From assembly GCA_030522415.1 (NCBI GenBank), contig CM060104.1, positions 23,580,825 through 23,644,824 on the forward strand: 64,000 nucleotides of DNA, read 5' to 3'. The DNA comes from Channallabes apus (lineage: Eukaryota > Chordata > Actinopteri > Siluriformes > Clariidae). The position numbers and the translations under genes were made by a program. The notes under the pieces are model-generated. The model had not been told where the DNA came from, searched no databases, and saw only the letters and a program-made list of their open reading frames with translations. Position 1 is the first letter of the stretch; each line of letters starts with the position of its first letter. Below are positions 31,620-43,620 of the stretch, piece after piece.

Positions 31620-31995
31620 ATTTAAATATAAATTTCTAAACCAATAAGATCAAATAACACCAAGTTATTATTATAACAGGCTTACTTCGTCACTTATCAA
31701 AGAAGTACACTTTCTTTCAAAGAAGTCGAGTGGCTTATTAACGTCTCTGGGGTGCATTGTTTCTAAGTGGCTGCTTGGTGTAGCGGTTAGAACACTCGGC
31801 CAGTGATCTACAAAGCGCCGGTTTGAATCCTGAGTGATGATGTTTTAAAATTGTTTTATTTTAAAACTAAATAAAATGTTTTAAGTGCGCTTAAGGTAGA
31901 ATCTTATAAAGGCTATGTAGACTTTATATTTTTTGCACATTAATCTGAGTCCTCATCTGTTAGATCTGTTTAGTTTTTTTTTTCCAGCCGGCACA
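31620..31995 (+). repeat. Left subterminal inverted repeat with tRNA-like part
   Basis: Matches 58,297-58,690 in inverted orientation with scattered differences. Includes a tRNA-like stretch at 31,769-31,837 (GGTGTAGCGGTTAGAAC as an A-box-like part, GGTTTGAATCC as a B-box-like part). The right copy has the perfect B box GGTTCGAATCC on its minus strand. The stems do not pair well enough for a functional tRNA, so a SINE-like or decayed tRNA origin is likely. Confidence 0.7.
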
Positions 31996-32260
31996 AATGC
32001 GCGGCTCCATCCCTTTCCCGCCTATTCAGGGAGCCTACGGAGTGAGCGATTAACCATAGTCGAATCGATTGGTGTGCTCCCAACTCACGTTACTCGTGTG
32101 CTATTCATGCCGGCTGGTGATAATTAACGTTAATATGATCTCGGGCTTGCTCACGATGCTCAACATCTATAAAAATAGCAAAGTATTGTGTATAGAGTGA
32201 TAAAAAAACTATCTAACGCATGTTAGAAAACATAATTTCCTGCATTTTTTTCTGCTTCAG

Positions 32261-32458
32261 GAGTCAGTCTGTTCTGAGACAGTGAGAGTAGAGGAAGGGG
32301 CAGATTCAGAACCAGGGAGGGAGCCGGAGACAGCAGAACAAAGAGATGATATTGCCAGCACCAGCACAGGGAGCACAGTTTTTAGTTTAGATCTCATGTT
32401 TACACATTTTATTGTATGTTGATGGCTTGACTGTAAACAACATAAACAATGCAATAAA
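32261..32458 (+). other. Gene-like terminal exon with poly(A) signal
   Basis: A clean acceptor (TTTTTTTCTGCTTCAG) precedes an open frame of 53 codons (ESVCSETVRV..., acidic, then STSTGSTVFSLDL) to a TGA at 32,420, with AATAAA at 32,453-32,458. Part of it recurs at about 45,422-45,600 behind another CAG. This looks like a captured 3' exon. The protein is not recognised. Confidence 0.45.
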
Positions 32459-34317
32459 TTTATAAAAATATATATTTATTGTCCCCCCTGCTGTTAAATG
32501 AAATTTGCGTTATTTTACGTTAACGTTACGTTATTACATTATTAACGTCGACAGAATAAAGTAAAGTTTTATTTCTGGAATTGATGCACGGGCTTCATCT
32601 TAGGCTTTTTTTTTCTTTCGGTTCTTTCGTTTCTCAGCGCCGGACTGTTGATGTCTCTTTCCAGGACCAGGCATATCGTTCAATTATTATAATTCTTTTG
32701 GCCAAATACTGTAAGCAGCCGTAACAGAGGTGAGGGCGCGCGCGTCATCACGTGTGCTTAGCCGACTCTGCGTTCACCATAAACTTCAATATAGACGTTT
32801 ATATTTTTGTTTATTTGTATTTGTATGTTATTAATATAATTTTTTTAGAGATTGTGTGTGCGTGCACGGAGAGTTTGTGTTGATAAGTTCATGTGGATAA
32901 GTTGATAAGTGTATGTTGTCAAAGTATTTGTGGACATATAATTAGGGAATTTTTTTTTTAATTAAGGCTGTCTTGAAACATAATGCAGTAACTCTACAGT
33001 ATTTATTTGAACACGGTAAAGGTGTTAATGTTTCGTACATTCCTTAATTTGTCCTTTCGGTTTGTGTTTTATGTTTCACTGTTTTCAATATACTGTACAT
33101 ACTGTAAAACGTATGGACAACAATGTTCCGGAAGCATTATTAAATATTCAATAAGGCGCACACACACAATTTAGTTGCAATAAAGTTTTATTAAATATAT
33201 AATAAAGCAGGCCGTACTGTATATGGCAAATGGTCACTCAAAATCTTTACAAAAGCAAGAGTATTCATTAATTATTTTTTTTTTGGAAAAGAGAAAACTC
33301 AATTTTCTTTCTAAGAAGTTCGTTAATTATGTTAATTATTTGCTTGTTGTTGTGGGCTGTGGGGTGGAATTTCCTAGCAACAGCATCGGAAAGTGCTTGA
33401 AGCAGAATTACCCCATCAGCGAAACCGGTTTGATAACTTCACACCAAGGATACAGTAGGTGAGAAGGGGGATTACAGTAACTGTTTCTGTGGGTCTTCAC
33501 CAAGAGGTGATGTGGGTCGCGTTGTATTCAGCGAATAAACTAAAACAAAATCATGTTTGCTTCAGCATTGCAAACAATATTGTATTAGGCCAACTTTATT
33601 TAAGATTAAAATAATAGTGGGTTAGGAACGTTATTCTTCATATAAATTAAATGGCTGAATGAATATACACAATAAATTAATAATTGCGTTTGCTTTACAT
33701 TTGAGCACTCGTGTAAATAGCTTTTTCATTGTATATACTACCATATCGTATATCTGTGTCTAATACTGGTTTATTCATATTTTACATTACATTCAGTTTG
33801 TAATTTACTTGCGATTGTATTTTTAAAATGTAACCTATACGTATGTATAAAGCATATTTAACTACTTCAGCAGTGAATTAGAAACTTGGTCAGTCTGGCT
33901 TTTAGATAAAGTCCTTCAGAGCAAGCATTGTGTAAATATAATATATAAAAAATAATGTAATATAAAATAAAATAATATAAAATAAATATATAACATAAAT
34001 GGTTAATGATAGCAATAAAATCAGACTTAATAGTTGGATTTGATACTTTTCTTTTTATTTACTGTATAGACATCTTATTATGCTTTCTCTGTTATTAATC
34101 TCTCTATATTCTCTAATTATGACTTGAATAAATCGGCTCACATCGGAGCGCGCTAGCGTGTTGGAAAAGTAGGGGACTGTAGTCTATATATTTGTGTTTG
34201 TTGTTTTCCTGGGGGGTGGCATGTTTATGTCACATTTTATGTATAAATCGTGTGTGTGTGTGTGTGTTTGTGTGCACGGAGAGTTTGTGTGTGTGCACAC
34301 GGAGAGTTTATGAGTGT
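32459..34317. other. AT-rich interior, no gene recognised
   Basis: The stretch about 32,640-32,930 is repeated at 45,600-46,190 (CCAGGACCAGGCATATCG, GAGGGCGCGCGCGTCATCAC). The remainder is AT-rich with no ORF that resembles a protein. An 80-codon ORF at 33,223 has a plausible acceptor and donor around it but no recognisable sequence. Confidence 0.5.
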
Positions 34318-34434
34318 GCCCCTTTGATGTACTGGGTATGGCGGGGCGTCGACGGCTGATCAGTGTAAAGTAGCATACTTTACACACACTGATCAGCAGT
34401 CGACGCCCCGCCGTACCCAGCAGATCAAAGGGGC
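34318..34434. repeat. 117-bp near-perfect hairpin
   Basis: GCCCCTTTGAT at the left pairs with ATCAAAGGGGC at the right. The arms continue with GGCGGGGCGTCGAC and GTCGACGCCCCGCC, then CTGATCAGTGTAAAGTA opposite TACTTTACACACACTGATCAG. The stem is about 50 bp with a few bulges. The sequence after the hairpin (GGCAGTTATCGGCTATGACA) recurs at 51,616. It could be a microRNA-like or MITE-like hairpin. Confidence 0.8.
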
Positions 34435-34704
34435 AGTTATCGGCTATGACACGTTGAAGGAGAACTTAATAGTTCTCAAAAATAGTGTAAATGTCTGCAA
34501 CAATCACTAACCATTAAAATGATTTTTTGTAATTAAACATGAAAATATGAATTATATTTTCTTTATACATATTTCCATTATATATATATATTATATTATA
34601 TATTATTTACTTACTTACTTACGAATGCTTTTTTAGGGCTCTAAAAACTACGACAGTATGAGTGACAATGGCCCTTGCACCGGTCACACACACACACACA
34701 CACA

Positions 34705-34708
34705 ATAA

Positions 34709-34771
<63 letters not shown>
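34705..34771. repeat. CA/TA microsatellite
   Basis: A short CA run followed by a TA run of about 30 units, mirrored at about 41,901-41,976 in the other arm. Confidence 0.9.
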
Positions 34772-34774
<3 letters not shown>

Positions 34775-36113
34775 GTGTTTAATTAAATTCTTAAATCATC
34801 GTGTTCACCATTCACTGAAAAAAAGAACTTGTAAGATTTACTTGATAAAATCCTCGTAACAATTTGGACACATAGATTTTAAGTAAATTTTATTGCTCCA
34901 ATATTAAGGCTGAATCCCATTTCTACCCCTTCCCCCTACCATTCCACTTGGCGCGTTCACGTGCAGGGGTAGTGGTGTCTCATTTCTCTTTTGGTTGGAG
35001 GTGTAGGGGGAGGGGGGAAGGGCCAGATAGCCCTCCAAACGAAGATTTTTCAGGACCTCACTTCAAACGAAGGGCTAAGCGAAATTTTCAACATGGCTGC
35101 TCACTCGAGGAAGCAGAGACATAAATGTTAATTTTTACCATTAATAAAGATTTTTATGACAAGTTTTCATTATATGTATATTACCTTTAGTCTTGTGTTT
35201 GTGGTGATGTTCTGTAAAGAAATGTTTGCAAAAAAATCGCTAAAGTTTGCTAGCGGATAGTACAGATTGCACGATATTACAAATATATATTTTTATGTCA
35301 CATACACTTTACTGCATGCTACAAACAAATATGAAAGTTCAGTAGCACGGCAGTTTACCGAGCATTTGATAACGCATTGTTTGTTTTGCTTACGGCCATA
35401 TGTGTACATGTAAATGAACGGTGCTTACACTATTCTTACTTATTGCAACGTGACCACAGTTTTGTAATTTATATTATAGGGACGGCTGAGGAAACCAGAA
35501 GGCTCATCCGTGTTCGTGGTGAAAACGAGCAACTTTTTTAAAAATCGAAATACGGCGCAAAAAAAACTTTGGGAGTGAGTAATCTCTCTCTTATTGGAAT
35601 GTGTGATAAACATCGGCATGTCCTCTGACGTAACATTAGGAACATCTTTCATAAATCACACAACTAAAATATAATTAAACAGTTTATTCACCAATATTAC
35701 CAAATATTTGTGACATTCACAGTCTAGATACAAGTTGTCTTTTTAATAAAAATGCATTCAGCTAAATTTTGCATCCATAGAAACAACTGCACGGCACCAC
35801 GGCCTGAAATACTCGTTTTATACAAAATTGTGTAAAATAATAATAATAAATAAATAAAATACAGCATTCATTTAGAAATAAAATACAGCATTCATTTAGA
35901 AATAAAATACAGCAGAAAATACATTAAACAAACTGTAGAATAAACGTTAAAACTTAATAGCCCTCTGAAGCAGTGAAGTTGCAACATTCAAATTAGCACT
36001 CTGGACTAGTGCACTTAAAAGTATGCCATTGAAACCATAACGCATTAAAACATTTTAAGCTGAACATGTAAACACAACATGTAAAGACTTGTAGTCAAGC
36101 CAAATCAAATGTT

Positions 36114-36356
36114 TTAAGATGATAACTTCATCTTTAAAGCTTGCACTTTTGGTGATAGCTTATTCCCATCAAGTTCTAGAAGCACTTTCTGAAAATAGCT
36201 CAAATGTGTAGCGCAGTGCTCGGAGCTATTGCCACATTCTTGCAAAATTTCCTCTCCTTCAAGGATTATGGATACACCAACCGGTTCTTCCCCTTCAACA
36301 GCACGGACGACAAGGATTTTAAGAAGGTGCATACTGGCATCACTTCGTCTGTCCCC
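36114..36356 (-). CDS. Captured last exon, left-arm copy
   Basis: On the minus strand an acceptor TTTTATGCAG is followed by an 80-residue open frame, GDRRSDASM..., with KILVV, VGVSIILEGEEIL and FQKVLLELDGNKLSPKVQALKMKL, then stop. It resembles, from memory, the C-terminus of teleost SAM-domain-like (SAMD3-like) proteins but lacks the hydrophobic segment that usually lies before FQK. The right-arm copy differs at only a few residues, so the coding sense is preserved. It is not clear that a promoter still serves it. Confidence 0.55.
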   Translation of the reverse strand, partial: GDRRSDASMHLLKILVVRAVEGEEPVGVSIILEGEEILQECGNSSEHCATHLSYFQKVLLELDGNKLSPKVQALKMKLSS

Positions 36357-36801
36357 CTGCATAAAATTTACAAGAAAATAAATAATTTATTTTGAGAAAC
36401 AAAAAAAAAAATCTGAATTGCTTCAACCTGTGCTGACTTCATTTCACAGAGAAAAAAATAAAAATAATTGATAATAAAAAATAACCATCACTTCATATAC
36501 TTAAGATACTTCATAAACTTGGGTTAAATTGCTTTAGCAATAATCTTGCATCAATAAAACATTGTAAAACATGGCATGAGATGGCTACACTCCATAGATT
36601 ACTCTGCACCTTTACAGTGTCAGGAAATCCTATGATGAATGCTGAGTTTGTATTTAAAGGGTTAGTCCAAACATGAAAATTCGTTCAATAATTACTCAGA
36701 TTTATATATTCATTTGCATTTATATGCTTCTGTCCAATGCAACAAACACTATATTCAAGGTATTAATAAATTGTATAATTAATAAGAAAACAATGCTTTA
36801 C

Positions 36802-36858
36802 CAGGAAATCATCAAAGAGATCCTCTTCAGATTCATGTCTCATCTTTACGCTTTGTTT
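36802..36858 (-). CDS. Captured internal exon, left-arm copy
   Basis: A 57-nt exon on the minus strand between TTTTCACAG and GTAAAGC, reading KQSVKMRHESEEDLFDDFL. It joins in phase with the exon at 36,114-36,356. The same exon with both splice sites is kept at 39,472-39,528 and at about 53,882-53,938 (minus). Confidence 0.5.
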
Positions 36859-37175
36859 CTGTGAAAATATTTACATTGTATCATTACATAATCTTTTATT
36901 CGTACAACTACATTTAGGCATTTCTTCATCTTTTGTAAGTTTTGCCTTTATCCAAAGCAAATTACAAAAGAGGAAGGCATCAAGCATGTCAAGCAGTGCT
37001 ACTAACACAAAGTTTCTGACACCGTTAGAAAATACAAGATAGAACAGTGAGGGATTAAGGAAAAAGTGAGAAGCAAGAATCATGTATGCAAAGATTAAGC
37101 ATGCAGGGTCACAGGATGACTCGACTTATTTTTATTGTCTGCAACGCGATTTAGACAAATTAGAACTGCGGTAAA

Positions 37176-37573
37176 GCCAGCCGCGGTTCAGAAAAACACG
37201 GTCAAGCCAGCTGCGATTGATTTTAGTGTGCGCACATATTACAGTGATTACGGTAGTTTCAGGACCGACACAGAGACAACGCGCTTTCAGAGCGCTTTTC
37301 ATTTAGACGCCCAGGACTGAGAGATAATACAACATGCTCGTCAATTTTTACTTGCTTATTTATTTGCATTTCTGCTTTAATATCCGTGTTATTTATTGGT
37401 GACTTTGACGGTTGTCTGTTACAATATTTTTCTTAAATAGTCACCATTCAAATAATTGTTTTATGTAGATAAGTTACAGCAGAATTCGTAGAAAACAGAC
37501 AAAATAATGTATTTAGTCTTTCTAAATACCAGAATTGATTTTTATTTTGTTTTACTGTTCAAAAGTAGCAGTT
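37176..37573. other. Palindrome centre, left part
   Basis: Non-palindromic spacer between the arms, continuing at 39,198-39,351 on the other side of the Tc1. Both captured gene copies are transcribed outward from it, so a bidirectional promoter here is possible. GCCAGCCGCGGTTCAG and its neighbours recur inverted at about 54,985-55,060. Confidence 0.5.
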
Positions 37574-37574
37574 A

Positions 37575-39195
37575 CAGTGGTGTGAAAAACTATTTGCCCC
37601 CTTCCTGATTTCTTATTCTTTTGCATGTTTGTCACACTTAAATGTTTCTGCTCATCAAAAACCATTAACTATTAGTCAAAGATAACATAATTGAACACAA
37701 AATGCAGTTTTTAAATGAAGGTTTACGCTATTAAGGGAGAAAAAAAACTCCAAATCTACATGGCCCTGTGTGAAAAAGTGATTGCCCCCCTTGTTAAAAA
37801 ATAACTTAACTGTGGTTTATCACACCTGAGTTCAATTTCTGTAGTCACCCCCAGGCCTGATTACTGCCACACCTGTTTCAATCAAGAAATCACTTAAATA
37901 GGAGCTACCTGACACAGAGAAGTAGACCAAAAGCACCTCAAAAGCTAGACATCATGCCAAGATCCAAAGAAATTCAGGAACAAATGAGAACAAAAGTAAT
38001 TGAGATCTATCAGTCTGGTAAAGGTTATAAAGCCATTTCTAAAGCTTTGGGACTCCAGCGAACCACAGTGAGAGCCATTATCCACAAATAGCAAAAACAT
38101 GGAACAGTGGTGAACCTTCCCAGGAGTGGCCGGCCGACCAAAATTACCCCAAGAGCGCAGAGACAACTCATCCGAGAGGCCACAAAAGACCCCAGGACAA
38201 CATCTAAAGAACTGCAGGCCTCACTTGCCTCAATTAAGGTCAGTGTTCACGGCTCCAGCATAAGAAAGAGACTGGGCAAAAACGGCCTGCATGGCAGATT
38301 TCAAAGGCGCAAACCACTTTTAAGCAAAAAGAACATTAAGGCTCGTCTCAATTTTGCTAAAAAACATCTCAATGATTGCCAAGACTTTTGGGAAAATACC
38401 TTGTGGACCGACGAGACAAAAGTTGAACTTTTTGGAAGGTGCGTGTCCCGTTACATCTGGCGTAAAAGTAACACAGCATTTCAGAAAAAGAACATCATAG
38501 CAACAGTAAAATATGGTGGTGGTAGTGTGATGGTCTGGGGTTGTTTTGCTGCTTCAGGACCTGGAAGGCTTGCTGTGATAGATGGAACCATGAATTCTAC
38601 TGTCTACCAAAAAATCCTGAAGGAGAATGTCCGGCCATCTGTTCGTCAACTCAAGCTGAAGCGATCTTGGGTGCTGCAGCAGGACAATGACCCAAACCAC
38701 ACCAGCAAATCCACCTCTGAATGGCTGAAGAAAAACAAAATGAAGACTTTGGAGTGGCCTAGTCAAAGTCCTGACCTGAATCCTATTGAGATGTTGTGGC
38801 ATGACCTTAAAAAGGCGGTTCCTGCTAGAAAACCCTCAAATAAAGCTGAATTACAACAATTCTGCAAAGATGAGTGGGCCAAAATTCCTCCAGAGCGCTG
38901 TAAAAGACTCGTTGCAAGTTATCGCAAACGCTTGATTGCAGTTATTGCTGCTAAGGGTGGCCCAACCAGTTATTAGGTTCAGGGGGCAATTACTTTTTCA
39001 CATAGGGCCATGTAGGTTTGGATTTTTTTTTCTCCCTAAATAATAAAACCCCTCATTTAAAAACTGCATTTTGTGTTTACTTGTGTTATCTTTGACTAAT
39101 AGTTAAATGTGTTTTATAATCAGAAACATTTTGTGTGACAAACATGCAAAAGAATAAGAAATCAGGAGGGGGGCAAATAGTTTTTCACACCACTG
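37575..39195 (+). mobile_element. Tc1 element, copy 2, in palindrome centre
   Basis: 1621 bp with the same ends as copy 1 and TA on both sides (37,573-37,574 and 39,196-39,197). The paralogous sequence at 54,290-54,310 has a single TA and no insertion, so this is a visible empty site. The insertion is therefore younger than the duplication that made the third copy. Confidence 0.96.
37954..38976 (+). pseudogene. Tc1 transposase, copy 2, one nonsense codon
   Basis: A 340-codon frame, MPRSKEIQEQ to GGPTSY, the normal length. The paired helix-turn-helix DNA-binding region is followed by the DD34E catalytic motifs WTDETK, QQDND and SPDLNPIE. A TAG at 38,089-38,091 in the DNA-binding region is the only disruption I see; the copy-1 sequence has Trp there. 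Translation from the later methionine at 38,107 would lack part of the DNA-binding region. Confidence 0.92.
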
Positions 39196-39471
39196 TATTC
39201 TTCAATGAATGTTTTCTATAATGAGGATTAACGTCTGCTTTGGAAGAGAGGTCAAATAAACAAATGTTCACAATGGGGAAAAAAAGTTAAATAAAATGCC
39301 TTTATTTCACTTCAGAGACCTATGAAAAAATAAATTCTAGTAAGTATAACCGCAGTTCTAATTTGTCTAAATCGCATTGCAGACAATAAAAATAAGTCGA
39401 GTGAAGAAATGCCTAAATGTAGTTGTACGAATAAAAGATTATGTAATGATACAATGTAAATATTTTCACAG

Positions 39472-39528
39472 AAACAAAGCGTAAAGATGAGACGTGAATC
39501 TGAAGAGGATCTCTTTGATGATTGCCTG
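39472..39528 (+). CDS. Captured internal exon, right-arm copy
   Basis: Same 57-nt exon as at 36,802, on the plus strand, with intact acceptor and GTAAAGC donor. It differs by His to Arg and Phe to Cys changes only. Confidence 0.5.
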
Positions 39529-39974
39529 GTAAAGCATTGTTTTCTTATTAATTATACAATTTATTAATACCTTGAATATAGTGTTTGTTGTATTGGACAG
39601 AAGCATATAAATGCAAATGAATATATAAATATGAGTAATTATTGAACGAATATTCATGTTTGGACTAACCTTTTAAATACAAACTCAGCATTCATCATAG
39701 GATTTCCTGACACTGTAAAGGTGCAGAGTAATCTATGGAGTGTAGCCATCTCATGCCATGTTTTACAATGTTTTAGTGATGCAAGATTATTGCTAAAGCA
39801 ATTTAACCCAAGTTTAACAATCTGAAGTATATGAAGTGTTGGTCATTTTTTATTATCAATTATTTGTATTATTTTTTTTTCTCTGTGAAATGAAGTCAGC
39901 ACAGGTTGAAGCAATTCAGATTTTTTTTTTGTTTCTCAAAATAAATTATTTATTTTCTTGTACATTTTATGCAG

Positions 39975-40214
39975 GGGGACAGACGAAGTGATGCCAGTAT
40001 GCACCTTCTTAAAATCCTTGTCGTCTGTGCTGTTGAAGGGGAAGGACCAGTTGGTGTATCCATAATCCTTGAAGGAGAGGAAATTTTGCAAGAATGTGGC
40101 AATAGCTCCGAGCACTGCGCTACACATTTGAGCTATTTTCAGAAAGTTCTTCTAGAACTTGATGGGATTAAGCTATCACCAAAAGTGCAAGCTTTAAAGA
40201 TGAAGTTATCTTAA
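39975..40214 (+). CDS. Captured last exon, right-arm copy
   Basis: Acceptor TTTTATGCAG, then an 80-residue frame nearly identical to the left-arm exon. Differences include Arg to Cys, Glu to Gly and Asn to Ile. GAATAAAC near 40,606 is a possible poly(A) signal. Family resemblance as described for the left copy: teleost SAMD3-like C-terminus, from memory and unverified. Confidence 0.55.
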   Translation, partial: GDRRSDASMHLLKILVVCAVEGEGPVGVSIILEGEEILQECGNSSEHCATHLSYFQKVLLELDGIKLSPKVQALKMKLS

Positions 40215-41893
40215 AACATTTGATTTGGCTTGACTACAAGTCTTTACATGTTGTGTTTCCATGTTCAGCTTAATGTTTTAATGCGTTATGGTTTCAATGG
40301 CATACTTTTAAGTGCACTAGTCCAGAGTGCTGATTTGAATGTTGCAACTTCACTGCTTCCGAGGGCTATTACGTTTTAACGTTTATTCTACAGTTTGTTT
40401 AATATATTTTCTGCTGTATTTTATTTCTAAATGAATGCTGTATTTTATTTATTTATTATTTTACACAATTTTGTTTAAAACAAGTATTTCAGGCCCTGGT
40501 GCTGTGCAGTTTTTTTCTATGGATGCAAAATTTAGCTGAATGCACTTTTATTAAAAAGACAACTTGGATCTAGACTGTGAATGTCACAAATATTTGGTAA
40601 TGTTGGTGAATAAACTGTTTAATTATATTTTAGTTGTGTGATTTATGAAAGATATAGATGAAATAATTACTTAAGTTTCTTTCCAAAACATAAATTAGCA
40701 ATGTTTACATTATTATAGGGAGTAATATAAATTGATAAAACCAAGTTAAGGGAAAATCTCACAAAACAAAATGATAGTAATTTCATAAAATTAAGGTTCC
40801 TGCAACTTTACTTGATTATTTTAAATAAATCTAATTTGTGCATTAAATATAATTATGTAACTTTTACTTGATTTCTTTTATTGTTAATTTAATTAAGTAA
40901 ATTTTACCTGACAATTACGGGTGAGTTTTACTTAGGCTGAATCACAATTCTATTTTCTTCCCCTTGTCCCTTGAAACGAAGTGGAAAGGGGAAGGGTATA
41001 AATATTTCCCCTAAGAAATGGGACAACACTGTTATACGTCATCATACGTTGTCGCTGGTTCCTAATGTTACGTCAGAGGACATGCGCCGATGTTTATCAC
41101 ACATTCCAATAAGAGAGATTACTCACTCCCAAAGGTTTTTTGCGCCGTATTTCGATTTTTAAAAAAGTTGCTCATTTTCACCACGAACACGGATGAGTCT
41201 TCGGGTTTCCTCAGCCGTCCATATACAGAATATAAATTACAAAACTGTGGTCACGTTGCAATAAGTAAGAATAGTGTAAGCAAAACAATAGTGTATGGCC
41301 AATGCTCAAATGCTTGGCAAAATGCCATGCTACTGAACTTTCATATTTGTTTGTAGTATGCAGTAAAGTGTATGTGACATAAAAATATATATTTGTAATA
41401 TTGTGCAATATGTGCTATCCGCTAGTAAACGTTAGCGATTTTTTTTGCAAATGTTTCTTTACAGAACATCACCATAAACACAAACACAAGACTAAAGGTA
41501 ATATACATATAATGAAAACTTGTCATAAAAATCTTTATTAATGGCAAAAATGACATAACATTTATGGGTCTGTTTGCTCGAGTGAGCAGCCATGTTGAAA
41601 ACTTCGCTTAGCCCTTCGTTTGAAGTGAGGTCCTGAAAAATCTTCGTTTGGAGGGCTATCTGGCCCTTCCCCCCCTCCCCCTACACCTCCAACCAAAAGA
41701 GAAATGAGACACCACTTCCCCTGCACGTGAACGCGTCAAATGGAAGGGTAGGGGGAAGGGTTGGGATTCAGCCTTAATATTGGAGCAATAAAATTTACTT
41801 AAAATCTGTGTCCAAATTGTTATGAGGATTTTATCAAGTAAATCTTACAAGTTCTTTTTTTCAGTGCATGGGTGAACACGATGTTTTAAGAAT

Positions 41894-41978
<85 letters not shown>

Positions 41979-42065
41979 CCGGTGCAACTCACACGTCCTA
42001 TTCCATTGTCATTCATACTGCCGTAGTTTTTAGAGCCCTAAAAAAGCATTCGCTAGTAAGTAAGT

Positions 42066-42769
42066 AAATAAAAGACAAATGAATAAATAGTTTTAAATTA
42101 TATATATACAGGGGCGTAGATTTAGGGTGGACGGAGGGGATGTGTCCCCACCAATATCCTCCGACCATTGAAATGTCCCCACCAATAATGTAATCCACTT
42201 TTTTTAAAATCGTTCTGTCAACATTAACCTAGACACGCAGAAAGGGATAAATCACGTTCTCTCCTTGAGTCCTCCCGCCCCAAAACACATATGAACATTT
42301 TGATTGGCTGTGCCTTTCCCTGCCATCATGTGATAGACGATTGGCTGCGTTCAGACACAAGCAGCGCCAAATGCAGTGGACTCACATTCAGTACAGCAGG
42401 CCAGGATATAGTCTGTGAATACGGACGTAAAACTAACAGCAGATTAAACAGCTAAATGTAAAAGTATAAATATGATCCCTGTCAGTCTCCTAATCTAGTG
42501 ACTGTTTGTCAGAAATCAGTATTGTGAAAGAAATTGATAAACTAATATACTAATATTGCCATATGGCTAGAATTTTGTTGACACCAATAGACAATCCACT
42601 TCAGAAAAATAGTTTTTAAAATGCATTCACTTACATGGCGAACATGAATGATTTGATTCGAGGTTTGCACACTAAGACTCAGAAAAAGTGAAATAAAATG
42701 ATTGCTGTTTAAATGGCATGTGTTTATCCTGTTTTGTCAGGTAACAGAACCTAAACACCTGTGCTGTAT
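42066..42769. other. No gene; repeat fragment
   Basis: 42,112-42,230 contains a fish-type dispersed repeat (GGGGCGTAGATTTAGGG..., TGTCCCCACCAATA). A small piece of similar sequence is at 51,778. The rest is AT-rich without recognisable genes. Confidence 0.5.
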
Positions 42770-43620
42770 ATCAGACAGCGATGGAGAGAGTGTAGATTAC
42801 ACACAGGTGCTCTCTAGTCATTAGCACTCATCAGGCAATGTCTATGGCCAACTGACTGCACTCAGACCAAAGGGGGCTGAATAATTACACACACCCCACT
42901 TTTCAGTTATTTATTTGTAAAAAAAAAATGTTTGAAATCATGTATGATTTTCGTTCCACTTCTCGCGTGTACACCACTTTGTATTGGTCTTTCACGTGAA
43001 ATTCCAATAAAATTGATTCATGTTTGTGGCTGTAATGTGACAAAATGTGGAAAAGTTCACGGGGGGGCGAATACTTTTGCAAGCCACTGTAGTTGTCCTG
43101 AGATTTAACATTGTTACCAATAATAGGCTGAGGCATTCTCTGTCCATGCTCATAAGGAATCCCTCAATGTTTTTCAATTAGGGGACAGAAGCAGATCAGC
43201 CATGTTGCAGTTCAGGTGAAGAGGCGAGTTCACAGGAGGTCAATCTGAATGTTGATTATACAGTATATAACATATAATATGTGTGCGTGTATTATACATG
43301 TTGATTATACTAATATTTAGCATTATGAGGAGTGATAGGCTGAGGATGTAAGTGATTCATTAGTGTTTTTGGCAAAAGTTTTGAACTGACATTTCACTTT
43401 TTTGTCACGCTATTTCATCAGGTGGCAATGCTGTCCGGTCCTAGTGCAGTCAGAGGGGAAGAGTTAGGGTCAAAGCCATTGTTCACCCCCAAAAAAACTT
43501 TACTCACTATTTACTCCTTAAGTGGTTCCAAACTTTAATGATTTTCTTTATTTTGTTGAATACAAAATAAGATATTGGGGAAAAAAGCTGAAAACATTGA
43601 CTTCCGTAGCAGGAAAAACA
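42770..43620 (-). repeat. Module C with Tc1-like end, inverted pair of 51,830
   Basis: Inverted match to about 51,830-52,600. The portion 42,770-43,092 is the 5' end of another Tc1-like family, beginning CAGTGGCTTGCAAAAGTATT on the minus strand next to TA, truncated before any transposase. The portion 43,093-43,620 is module sequence that includes GGACCGGACAGCATTGCC. Confidence 0.78.

Larger units (their letters stand above)
34605..37175 (+). repeat. Left arm of large palindrome
   Basis: About 2.57 kb, inverted relative to 39,352-42,065. Landmarks in both arms include GAATGCTTTTTTAGGGCTC, a CA run, a TA run, a C-rich GGCTGAATCCCA segment, the coding exons at 36.1-36.9 kb and the inner boundary AATTAGAACTGCGG. 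Relative to the right arm this arm lacks about 400 bp at 35,645. A third, partly degraded copy lies at 52,740-54,450. Confidence 0.88.
39352..42065 (-). repeat. Right arm of large palindrome
   Basis: About 2.7 kb, inverted partner of 34,605-37,175. It contains an additional ~400 bp (40,650-41,058) absent from the left arm but present in the third copy (52,740-52,870), so the left arm suffered the deletion. Within it, 40,933-41,783 has its own inverted ends (GGCTGAATC near both), suggesting a nested MITE-like element. Confidence 0.88.

Noticed and set aside
37575..39195. The embedded Tc1 as the transposase source of the giant element
   Set aside because: Its terminal sequences after CAGTGG differ (TGTGAAAAAC versus TTACAAAATC), it is a separate later insertion with an empty site elsewhere, and its frame has a stop.
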